Shown: positions 35,201-45,010 of the stretch, piece after piece
How positions within the stretch are numbered: the first letter of the stretch is position 1
Layout of the letters: every line of letters begins with the position of its first letter
From: Carya illinoinensis
Taxonomy: Eukaryota; Streptophyta; Magnoliopsida; Fagales; Juglandaceae
Assembly (NCBI RefSeq): GCF_018687715.1
Contig: NC_056755.1
Span: forward strand, 9,807,501-9,871,500
Direction: 5' to 3'
DNA length: 64,000 nucleotides
Notes under the pieces: generated by a model
Database searches by the model: none
Told to the model about the DNA's origin: nothing
What the model saw: only the letters and a program-made list of their open reading frames with translations
Made by a program: the position numbers and the translations under genes

Positions 35201-38200
35201 GGCCGGAAATAAATAATTATTTATTAAAAAAAAAAAACTCAAACCCTTCCTTCTCTCAATAGCTTCCTATTAGCATTCCAATTTTTTTTTTTTTTTGAGA
35301 GAGAGAGAGCATCTGTCTCGCAAGCCCTAAGTGCGTGGTGGCGCAACCCAAACCATCGACAGCTCTGTTGGTAGTGTCGTTGACGGTGGCTGGCGACTCT
35401 TCTGGGAGTACTCTGGCGTCAAGATCTTCTCCGGTGATGGAAGAGAGTGTTCTCATCTCTCCACGTTGCCGGAAAATCAGTCTAGCTCCATCACCATCTC
35501 ACACAGAATCTGCCGATCAACCACTCTTGAGCCACCAAGTTGTAGTTGGGCTCTGTTTTGCCGATAAATCACGCAGATCCCCTCTAGGTTCAAAGCGACA
35601 TCACCCAGCATTGTATCCTTCTTCTTCAGCCGTGTACCTATCGGATCCGTATCCTTCTTCTTCAGATCTGAATCAAATCTGCGAATCCCCCACAAATCTG
35701 CACCGAAGGCTCGTGCTTGTATATTTTGCATAAACATTCGAGAGGAATGGAGCTAGGGAAGCCTATGCATATGAAATCGAAGGTTGGATTGAGATTTGTA
35801 TGTGTCAATTGGTGCGCTTTTGGGCGGAATCAAAGGCTTTTGTGATTTCACCAAAAGCATGGAGGTTCTCAATAAAAAGTGTGTAGAAGCACATAAGGAT
35901 TTGGAGGTCTGTAGCTATGGATCGTAGTGGTATAGCGTGGCTGGTGGCTACAATGGAAGCAGTGTTACAGGTAGAGAAAAATTTGGAATTCACAAAACAC
36001 TTACACGAAGGAAACAGAGCCTTCATGGCTCAACAAGGCTCCAACATGCATGGTAGATATTTAAATGTTACCAAATATGGTGGAGGAGGTCGGCGGAGTG
36101 ATGTAGTCATTCCGGAAGGGTATGATGGTTTGGGCTGGGAGAAATTTGCTGCCGAATTACACAAAGCCACTGCTTTGTTTTTCTCCATTCATGTTGATGG
36201 GTCAAGGAAGGAAAGCCAGAAGAGGACATCGGGTCATGAGAACATCAACTTGGAGTTGAAACAAAAAGATCCAAGCACAACCACGGTGGCAAGGCGATCA
36301 TATGCCGCAACTCTGAAGACGGGTCATGCTTCAGTGACTCAGATCACGCAAGCTCAAATCCAGCAAAAGGAGTCTAACTCCTCTAAAAAAGAGGAGTAAG
36401 GAAGTATGGCTAAAAGAGACACACAGTACACTACAGGTGATGGAAACCCAACTTGTCGAGATGAAGGCAGCGGTAACTTTTTTTCTACAAAAATATACTT
36501 GCTATCAACTGGAGCCTAAAGCCAACAGGGATGTAAGAAATGAGCCCAAGATAGGCCCGAATCCTTTAAAATCAAATAAGGGAAAACGGATAATCGATTT
36601 CTTCCCAATCCCCATAACCAAATCTAGAAGTGTGACGGGCCAAAAGGAAAACCAGGTCATTCAGAGTGGGTTCTACATCGGATATCGCTAGGGGTGTAGC
36701 CGATCCGGTCCAATCCAGTTTTGTACAATTTTTGGAACCGAGCTGGTTATACCAGTTTTGCATATTCAAAAACCGATTTCACACCTATTACCTTCCTAAA
36801 CCGGTACTTTCGGTTTTACCCGTTCCAGTCCGGTTTTCCAATTTTAGTATAATTATATTATTATAAGTTATAGTGATTTAATATAGTATTAGTATTAATA
36901 TTTTTAATATAGTACTAGTATTAATATTAAATCACTAAGTACTAGTATAGTATAGTACTACTACAGTATTAATATTAATATAGTACTAGCATTAATATTA
37001 TTCTAAAAAAGTGATTTAATATTAATAAATTATAGTGATTTAATATAGTATTATGATTAATATACATTAGTATACTAATGTATACCAATTAATTAAAGCG
37101 AAATGTAATTACTATACTAATTTTATTAGCATTACTAATGTATTATGTATTTATCAAAAGAATTCAAAGGAATATGTTGAGAATTATTAGGCCTAAAAAT
37201 GTAATTAATATATATATTTTATATTAATAACATATGATCAAACAAATGTTCATGTTTAATATTATAATTTTATGTTATAAATTATAATATAAAATTATTT
37301 CATATATAATTATATATATATATAAATTATATATAATATTTTATATAATATTAAAATTTAATCATATATATAAACACGAACCGGTCCGGTCCTGAAAATC
37401 CTAGAACCAGAACTGGACCAATTCTATCCAGTTTGTGGAATCATGGAACCAGTTGGACCGGTTTTCCGGTTTAAACTTTCACCCCTAGGTATCGGCGTAT
37501 AGACGGCTGAAATAGAATGCCCTCTGCCACAGGTGACACAAAAAAGGCACCCTTGGTCAGTGTTCTACCCAAAGAAACTATGGCACGCACGCCGGCTTTG
37601 AAGGAAAAGGGTGTAACGTCGAGGTCTAAGGGAGATGTAGGGTCCGTTGAAGTTGCAAAGAAAGGGTTGCCGGGGGGTTGGTGCACCTCCAATCAATGTT
37701 CTCGTCGACGAAACAATGGTACCCAAGCCAAAGGTGAAGGAACTTGATGTATTGTCGAGACTTGCCACCAGGCCCCAGTGGTGAACATGGCCTCACCAAT
37801 CATGACGGAGAGAACCAATTTGTCGGTATCTACTCAAACAACATGTGACAGCAACAATGGAGCTGTTGAGGAGGTAATGGATTTGAAGGCAAATATGGGT
37901 TTGACGTTGGTGCCTTGCAAGGAGGAATGTTTAGAGCTTGGTGTACAGTTGGGAGCTGTGTTTGGGGAAGATGTTGCCCCTTGGTATCCCTTCCTCCAAT
38001 AAACAATAGAGCTGGTTCATCATCGGATTGGGTTTTGTAAAAGGTTAATGAGATACAACAGTGTGTGGAGATTACATGTGGAGGATTTGACGCACTACTC
38101 ACTCCAACTGAGGCGGGTCACTCGCTTGGAATAAAATCAAGATTTAAGAAGATAAATGAGTTAAGCGTCTTACTTGGGCAATCAACTACAACGCAAAGAT

Positions 38201-39845
38201 AGTACAAGTCGAGGGAGGGCAAGAGTATGAAGCCTTACTCCGTCCTCATAGGATCATTTGGGTGGAGTATTAGTCTTATGGGGAACAAGGGGTTGGGGTA
38301 GTTACAGTACTTTGCTTTGCTTTGGGGAGTGTGTTCATTAGGGGCACTTTATTATGGGCTAGGTGTTTTTTCTTGTATATACCCAGTGTACTTGGTTACG
38401 CCTAGTGATATTATTACATTTTTACTTACAAAAAAAAGTATTCCAATTATTGGAAAAAGCCATTGAAGCCTTATTTTCACTTGATATTTATTATCATCGA
38501 GTTAAAAAGATATGATCCTGGCATGTTGCTATTGTATGGTGCAAGTACTTTGTACTTCATTGAGATTGAGATGGTCATTTTGCAATAAGGGAAGAGGATA
38601 CAATTTTTTTTTTTTTTTGTTTTGGGGGGGGGGAACAAGCCATGAGAAATGACTATATATTTGGAGGCACTAGGGAGGTTCCCTCTCATTCATATGTGAT
38701 ATCTGTATCGGTGGTGGAACATTTCTTCCCTTAATAATGTGATTTCCTCTAGTTCCACTTAGCATTATTTTCAATCACCAAAACCTCTTGAAGAACTATG
38801 AATGATGTTTCTATCTTCACATCAGTAGACTCAACGCCACCTAGAAAAACTGTCATGTTCCAACAGAAACAAGTTCATATGCATGTTGTTGGTGAAACTT
38901 TTTCTTCCCCCCTTAAATTAGGGGATGTCCTCTAGTTCCACCTACTATATATCCTTTTATTAACAGCACCCCTTGAGATAACTGAGATGATGTTCCTATC
39001 CTGAGGAGCTTATTGCCACTAATAAGTGCTTTGTTCAAAGTCATATTCGCAAGCTGGTGAAATAATCGGCAATCATTAATCTACCCCACATTCATTTATA
39101 ACGTCCAATTGGTCTCTCAGTTATTACAATAGGTCTATCACACAAGAGAGAATATAAAAAGCCTCGTCCCTATTGACAACAACAATAGTGATCAAGATAA
39201 CGAAAAAGGGATTTTCAATGAACAGAAACGATTCTGTCACATGAACGAAGACCCATTCCAATCCAGAACCTTCAAAATAGAACATGATAGAACTTCTATA
39301 GCAGATCATTAACGACTCAATATCCTAAGAGTTTATGTTTAAATAGTAAATGAAAGCACATCTCGAATCTTATTACAATATAATATGGGTTTTTTCTATC
39401 ATCAAGAATGATCATTCCATGAATATCATGGATCTTGCATACGCACAGGCACAGCCAACAAAAAACACATTTAAACATTAGAAAATATAGATATCGCACT
39501 TGAAGCCAAGTAACGTAAAGCTTTCGTAACCCTTTTTCTTTCTGGGACAAGTTTAGGGCCAAGTCTCTAACTATCATCCAATATTTCCTTACATTTACGG
39601 TACGAAAGTGGTTACAAAAAACTGGTAAATAAATTCCAAAGAGAACCGGGATCCAGTAGATCCGTGCAGTTGGAAGTCAAAACAAGTACTTGGGAGGGTG
39701 GAGAGTAAAGAATAGAGAGGGAGAGAGGAAGCCGGACCTTGCGAGTGGAGGAGTTAGGGGAGCTAGGGGGAGACTTGGGAGGATCCTCACCGCCATTCTC
39801 AGCTTGACTGAGAGGAATGGAAGTCGATTCCTTTTCGTCCGCCAT
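32281..39845 (-). CDS. LCV: LIKE-COV membrane protein (DUF502)
   Basis: Seven exons join in phase (5' to 3'): 39845-39738, 34914-34862, 34770-34661, 33890-33723, 33426-33329, 32977-32851 and 32381-32281, giving 254 aa, the family's usual length. The N-terminal 36 residues are polar and proline/serine-rich (KSPPSSPNSS). Two hydrophobic segments follow at about 55-78 (VVLFPVAVTFFITWWFIQFV) and about 92-114 (LGFITSLLFVFFVGVFVSSW). Conserved stretches include FIRHIYSASKQISAAISP, FKEVAIIRHPRVGEYAFGF and LYIGDIFLVNTNEI. Arabidopsis COV1 and its relatives are membrane proteins, reported in the endomembrane system, that restrict vascular differentiation in the stem; the same role here is inference. 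Intron 1 (34915-39737) is bloated by a LINE and a hAT MITE. All splice sites are GT-AG and no coding damage is seen. Confidence 0.95.
32492..32722. mobile_element. SINE sequences in LIKE-COV intron 6
   Basis: Plus-strand 32492-32600 matches the reverse of the 21.9 kb SINE body (AGTTCCGTGTAGGGAAACTT, then GGGTTTACTCTGCAAGAATG). On the minus strand, 32722-32592 has a tRNA-like head: AATGGTAGAGTAGTCTG (A box), then GGGTGTTCAAATCTC (B box). They appear to be two different SINE insertions side by side. Confidence 0.55.
33629..33648. repeat. Poly-C run (20 nt) in LIKE-COV intron 4
   Basis: Twenty consecutive C residues, about 75 bp upstream (plus coordinates) of the exon 4 boundary at 33723. Its length is likely variable. 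Confidence 0.95.
34305..34482 (-). mobile_element. tRNA-derived SINE in LIKE-COV intron 3
   Basis: In reverse it starts GGGATGGCGTAGTGGTCCTC (A box), then has CAAGTTTAAAACTTTGCATT in the B-box position, then GGGGTCATCAGACTGGGGAA, and ends TGGCACTAAAAAAAAT at the low-coordinate side. It shares its body with the 27.2 kb copy. Confidence 0.65.
35275..35283. repeat. Target-site duplication, left copy (ATTCCAATT)
   Basis: The identical 9 bp lie at 38440-38448, directly after the poly-A of the LINE. Confidence 0.8.
35917..36690 (+). pseudogene. LINE ORF1 remnant
   Basis: A 160-codon open stretch includes FMAQQGSNMHGRYLNVTKY and PEGYDGLGWEKFAAEL, the DUF4283-type ORF1 block also seen at 12.4-12.6 kb. 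After a stop at 36397 it continues in another frame (QLEPKANRD to NQVIQSGFYIGYR) up to the MITE insertion. Downstream of the MITE, 37517-38000 continues as ORF1-like sequence. It is a transposon gene, not a host gene. Confidence 0.75.
36689..37487. mobile_element. 799 bp hAT-type MITE nested in the LINE
   Basis: Ends TAGGGGTG ... CACCCCTA form the terminal inverted repeats, followed inward by CCGGTCC-rich sequence on both sides. Flanks GATATCGC (36681-36688) and GGTATCGG (37488-37495) agree at 6 of 8 positions, fitting an 8 bp hAT target duplication. The interior is almost pure AT with repeated TAGTATTAATATTAA-like words and no coding capacity. Confidence 0.85.
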
Positions 39846-40080
39846 TTTTCTTGCACTTTTCAGCCGGTGAAAGACTCCCTGCGACTTTGAGCGAGGATTT
39901 CTGCTGTTATTGCGTGAGGGACCAAGAGAACGGGATCGAATCGATCGATGAGACTTGAGGGTTTTGCCAAATTAATAAATAAAATAATTGATAATACAGA
40001 CTTTAGACTTTGAAATGAAGCAATTAAATTGAAGTGACTGTCTCAGAAAAATTGTACCCCAAGCGATCCCATAACAACTA
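39846..40080 (-). promoter_or_regulatory. LIKE-COV 5' UTR and promoter region
   Basis: The 110 bp just upstream of the start codon are GC-balanced and contain ATCGAATCGATCGAT-like sequence. Beyond about 39960 the DNA turns AT-rich and runs into an AT microsatellite at 40080-40104. No TATA box could be assigned with confidence. Confidence 0.4.
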
Positions 40081-40104
40081 ATATATATATATATATATAT
40101 ATAT
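40080..40104. repeat. (AT)n microsatellite
   Basis: About 12 AT repeats upstream of the LIKE-COV gene. Confidence 0.9.
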
Positions 40105-40129
40105 TTATTTATTTGTACTGAACACGACC

Positions 40130-40790
40130 TTTATTCATAGTAAAAGAGATTATATAAGTTTGTCGGTCCAAATAACTGGCAATATAAAATATGGAATTGA
40201 ATCCCACCAGGCTACAATATCAGTTACATGCACAGCATGTCGAACCAACTTATGAGCAACTATATTTCCTGACTTCCCTATATATTGAATATTACAATTC
40301 TGAAAATACTTCATCAAGCTAACAGTTTCCTTCAAGGAAAAATATAGTTACAAGCATAATTGTGCATTAATTTGTGTACCAATGTGATGTAATTGGTTAA
40401 AAAATAGATTTTATTGAAAATAATATTAATTTAAATTTTAAGTATGAATAAATCAGTATTGGTACACAGATTAGTGCGCAACTGTACTTGTATGTAGCAA
40501 AACTCTTCCTTCAAAAGATTATCTAGCAAAGACAAGGAACTCTTACCAGATTGGAGAGCTTGCACCGTCAAAAAATAATCACTTTCTAGGATAAGATTAG
40601 TAATTCCCATATGCATGCATAATTGTAATTCTCAAAAAATTACAATAAATTCAATCTCAATTGAGTCATTTAGCTCGTGTTCTTTTCTACTATCAGTCAT
40701 TATAATCTCCCATTTTCATCTCAAATGACCACCCTAACCCTTGCAAAATGCTGATCTTCAAAAATGACACCATTTACATTAAACTTCAGG
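40130..40790 (-). mobile_element. LINE RNase H domain (3' part of a split LINE)
   Basis: Minus-strand frames give FNVNGVIFEDQHFA (about 40785), then GITNLILESDYFLTVQALQS (about 40615), then QYIGKSGNIVAHKLVRHAVH (about 40285). This is the RVT_3/RNase H-like domain at the C-terminus of a plant LINE subgroup. It is broken by stops and by a 155 bp MITE at 40344-40498. The rest of the element resumes at 42.94 kb. Confidence 0.75.
40344..40498. repeat. Small MITE with long terminal inverted repeats
   Basis: The left arm TACAAGCATAATTGTGCATT (then AATTTGTGTACCAAT) and the reverse complement of the right arm (TACAAGTACAGTTGCGCACT, then AATCTGTGTACCAAT) match at roughly 30 of 35 positions. The interior is about 60 bp of AT. 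It is inserted in the LINE RNase H region. Confidence 0.75.
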
Positions 40791-42930
40791 CATCATTTAG
40801 ATTGAGAAATGAGTTGAGATGGTTTGTGACTATTAGTGAGATTGTTGAGTTGAGATGAAATAAAATGATTTTTAAAAATTTTGTGTGTTTGGATTAGGAA
40901 GTAAGATGGAAGGGTTTTAACTTTCTAAAGATTTGATAGATGTGGGTTCTACCAATTATTGCATAGTATTTGTAATGATTTTATTTTATTTACAATAATA
41001 ATATTAATTTATAAATTACCTACTAAAATATAATTTTTTATCATTCGTTTCATAATAATATTATAAGATGATAATATTTTTATTAAGATATATTAATTTA
41101 ATAAAATTAAATTTGTTTTTTTTTGTCAATAAAATAATAAAATAATTAATTATATATTTATAAAATAATTTTTATCAAAATATTGAGCAGAGCTAAGTTG
41201 GCTGGAAAGGGCTTAGGACCCTTTCCAGGAGCGGCGGTCTTCCCTAGCCCCAAGTGATCTACACCTTGTACAACACTTCTCAAAGCTGGAGGAAACAGAG
41301 TTATCTATAGACGAAGGAAATGGAGGCCTGGCAATGAAGTTCTCTCGAGTGGCATTGGAGTATGCCGATGGTGAAGGAGATGAATGGTGATTGTGTTCTC
41401 TCGAGTTGCCGATTGCGGTGGACTGTGAGGTTAATGTTTGAAATTCTTGACATAAAGGAGATGGGTTTACAAACGGATGGCTGAGAAGAATAACAAGGGT
41501 AGACGGAGAGCTCGGGCGTCAAAATAGGAACATAAAATTTGTTCTCCTTTTTCCTTCGAGTTTCATGTGCTTTTCTGAAAATGTGTGTTATTTTGTCGTT
41601 TTCTGAACAACCATTCAAACACGTTTTACATTTTCAGAAACGCTTCAGACCGGTCAGGCTGTTAATCACACAAAAACAGCCCGCCAATCATCTTATGCCA
41701 TGTAGGAAAAAGAACTAAAATGTTAGTAGACCGTGAAGCAGGGAATCAGAACGTAGCAGCTTGAGTTTTCCGTCTGCCCTTCCCACGATCGCGAGTACTA
41801 GCTGTTCTCCCTTCTGCCATTTGTCTCAGCCCGACGCCGACGGAAGCAACCATTGCAGCCCAATGCCGACGAGAAACGCTTCCCAACGGTCCAGCTGAAA
41901 AACCCACAAAAACAGCTCTCTATTCAACTAACTGCACGTAAGTAAATACACTGTAAGAGAAATCACAATTGCATGCTAGCCCATTTGCACCGTCCTCCTG
42001 TCACCATCCAACAGAAACGAAAAACTTAGAAAAAGTCCCCCAACGGAAAGATGGAAAATCACTGCCTAGCATAATGAAAAAATAAATAAAAACTATGAAA
42101 AAAAAAACTACCTAAGTAGCTGCCACCATCCAACGAAAACTCAAGGAAAAAAAAATAATGAAGAAGAAGACCCAGCCACGTCCCATAGAAAACAAATAGA
42201 ACTAAAAGAAAAGTCTAAGAAAGAAAAACGTTGTCCTCAAATGAAAAATATCCAAACTAAAACCCAGAAAATGAAAACGAAGCCGAACGAACGCAATCTA
42301 GCAAAAAATAAAGAAAACTAAAGCAAGCCAAAAAAAAAAAGTTCATTTGAAAAAAAAAAATGAACGGAAATGGAAATAAAAACTGTCCCAAAAAAAAAGA
42401 AAGAAAAAGAAAACAAGTAGAAAGCCAGCGATGAAGTCCTTTGCCCAGAAAATAAGGGTTCCTTTTGGTGTGATTCGTGGGGGAGTTCCTTCTGGTTGAG
42501 CATCAATGAAGGGGAGTTCCTTTGATCCTAAGGATTCGTGGAGGAGTTCCTTGGGTTGAGTTTCGATGAAAGGGGTGCGATTCAGCTAATTGCCGACACA
42601 GTTGGGGGTTCCTTTAGGTGTCTTAGTTGTGGGGTTGAAATCAGCTGGGGTTTCCTTTGGGTGACAGGGATAAGGGGCTGAAATTGCGTAGAAAGGATTT
42701 GGATTTTCCTTTTCTGGTGTAGCGTTGCTTCAGGAGAATTATGGTGGAAGGCTTACGTGTTATTATGTGATTGGCAGGCTGTTTTTTAGATATAACCAAC
42801 CCGACCAGTTGTAAGGATTTCTCTTACATTTTTATATGAGTATTTGACCGTTTGGATTAGAGATGACTTCTCTGTACCGAGTGAGATAAGATGATTCCAT
42901 CTGATCTCCAAATTCAAACCATGCCTTAGA
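40791..42930. mobile_element. MITE-family element expanded by nested insertions
   Basis: The left end AGGCATCATTTAGATTGAGA (then AATGAGTTGAGATGG) and the reverse complement of the right end (AAGGCATGGTTTGAATTTGG) are the termini of the GATGAGATGAGATG-type family. They are separated by 2.1 kb instead of about 0.2 kb. The extra DNA includes the MULE at 41635-42823 and a 0.5 kb segment at 41150-41625 that holds an inverted GGAAAGGG...CCCTTTCC. Confidence 0.6.
41635..42823. mobile_element. 1.19 kb MULE-type element
   Basis: The flanking 9 bp TTACATTTT is identical on both sides (41626-41634 and 42824-42832). The termini CAGAAACGCTTCAGACCGGT and GAGAAATCCTTACAACTGGT (reverse complement of the right end) match at most positions, and both arms then share AAAAACAGCC(C/T)GCCAATCA. 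A 9 bp target duplication with GAGAAA-type ends is the Mutator-like signature. No transposase ORF is present. Terminus-like sequence recurs inside at about 41869 (GAGAAACGCTTCCCAACGGT) and 41955 (GAGAAATC). Confidence 0.8.
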
Positions 42931-42939
42931 GTACTTGCT

Positions 42940-45010
42940 TAAGGAGAAAACAAACAATAATGTAACTGGATCAGATTTTTGGTATGACTCCTGATCTCTT
43001 GAAACTCCTTTTGCATAGATAGAGCATGCAACACAATTTGTTCAGATTGTATTTCATTCCCTTCATATATCTGTGTTACATCCTTTATCACAAGCCCAAC
43101 TAGCAAGGTCAGAGAAACTGTCTACTCTACTTGCAGATTGTAGACTTGGGACATGTTGACTCCAGCAGTTAGCAACAGAGAGACAATATAAAAGGGCATG
43201 AACCAAATCCTCCATCTCAGCTCAAAATAAACACATCTCATCATCTAATATGTGTCTCCTTTTCAAATTTTGCAAAGTAGGTAGGCTATTTCAACATGGT
43301 TTCCAACCAAAACTTTGACTTTGTTGGGAACTTTTAACTTCCATATTTCTTTCCAAATCCATTTATGATTGGTTGCTCTTGAACCTTCCCCCTCTTGATT
43401 ACCCTTCTTCATATCACAAAGTAGTTTGTAGGCACTTTGGACACTGTATTCACCATCTTTTTCCTTCTCCCATATTAACTTATCCTCATTATCTCCAGGT
43501 ATGATTAGGATCTTCAAAGCCTTTGCTACAGTTCTAGGTTGGAGAGTAGTTGTTACTTTCTCAAGATCCCACCAACTTGTTCTACCATCAATGAGACTAT
43601 CCGCTATTATGTCACTAGTCTGGTATGCATCCTTAACCACAGTCTGAATCACAGGTCTATGCCCAGGTAACCAATAATCTTTACAAAGCCTTACTATCTT
43701 CTCATTCTCCATTCTCCATCTACATCCTTCTTTCAATAACTGCATAGATTCTCATATACATCTCCAAACATACGAAGGAGATTTGCCTAGCTTAGCATCA
43801 AAGAAATCTGTTTGAGGGAAATATTTTGCTTTAAAGATTTTGTGTAGCAAGTAGAATCATCAGTCATAATTCCCCATCCTACTTAGCCAGTAATGCCCTA
43901 TTAAAATTCTTAAGATCTTTGAAGTTCATGCCACTCTCACTTTTTGGTTCACACATTGTCTTCCAGCTAAACCAATGTATCTTGTTCTCTTTCTCTTTCT
44001 GCCCTCACCAAAATTTAGCAACCATTTTTTACAACTCATCACATAAGATTTTAGGAAGCTTAAAATAACTCATGGTATATGTTGGGATGGACATAGCTAC
44101 AGTCTTTATTAGAATTTTCCCTTCTCCCTTGAGACAACAATCTCTCATTCCATGCTTGAAGTTTCTACCACACATTATGTCTCAGATCAAAGAATACTTT
44201 ATGTTTAGCACAACCAATCATATGAGGTAAAAATCAAGGTACTTGTCATACTAATGAAAGCTACTAACCCCCCATACAGACATGAGCTCATCTCAAAGAC
44301 CACGATCAACATTCCAACTAAAAACCATAGAGGTTTTACCTTTGTTAACTTGTTGACATGATGTTTTCTTATATTTCTCCAACATTTTCTATACCTGCAA
44401 ATTATCATCCTTATTAGCTCTACAAAAAATAATACTATCATTTGTAAACAATAGATAATTTACTCTTGGGGCTCCCCTGCAAACTTGAATGCCTTTGAGA
44501 TCTCTTGCTTCTTTTGAGTGATGCAAAAGCGAAACCAAGACTTTAGTGCACAGTAAGAAAAGGTAGGGTGACCCTGCCTCAATTCTCTTGAAGGAAATAT
44601 TAGACCATGGGGCTCTCTATTGATTAAAATAGAAAAATAAACAGATTTTACATACAACATGATCAGATCTATCCATTTTGAAATAAAAGCCTAATTTCAA
44701 CATGATATTTTCTAGAAACCTCCTCAACTATTCACTTTATTCATGTCTAATTTGATAGACATATACCCTACTTTTCCTTTCCTTTTATAATTCAGAAAAT
44801 GAACAAGCTCATAAGTAATTAAAATATTGTAAGTAATCAAACGCCCTAGTATAAAAGCACTCTGTGAACATGAAATTATAAGAGGTAGAACAACCTTAAG
44901 CCTATTTGTTAACACTTTGGAGATTAATTTGTAGCTCACATTCCAAAAACTAATGGGTTTATAATCAGCAACAATCTCATACTTCTTCTTCTTAGAAATG
45001 AGTCTATAAT
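42940..45010 (-). mobile_element. LINE reverse transcriptase and zinc-binding part (5' part of the split LINE)
   Basis: Minus-strand pieces occur in order: DYKPISFWNVSYKLISKVL (about 44960), SQSAFILGRLITYNILITYE (about 44850), LINREPHGLIFPSRELRQGH (about 44610), then WRMENEKIVRLCKDYWLPG (about 43715), DKLIWEKEKDGEYSVQSAYK (about 43460) and finally MEDLVHALLYC (about 43200). These are reverse transcriptase, the W-E..G.YSV-SAY block and zinc-binding motifs of an L1-type LINE. There are many stops and small deletions, and the 5' end is truncated. It is a different lineage from the 12-17 kb element. Confidence 0.8.

Larger units (their letters stand above)
35284..38439 (+). mobile_element. Internally deleted LINE in LIKE-COV intron 1
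   Basis: The insertion is bounded by ATTCCAATT on both sides and ends with TTTTACTTACAAAAAAA. It retains a 5' leader, a largely open ORF1 (35917-36399, then 36437-36690, resuming after 37500) and the 3' end with TATACCCAGTGTACTTGG, TACGCC. The whole ORF2 (endonuclease and reverse transcriptase) is missing. It is antisense to the host gene. A hAT-type MITE is nested at 36689-37487. Confidence 0.85.

Noticed and set aside
35917..36399. 160-codon plus-strand ORF as a host gene
   Set aside because: Its motifs match LINE ORF1 at 12.4-12.6 kb and it sits inside an element with a target duplication.
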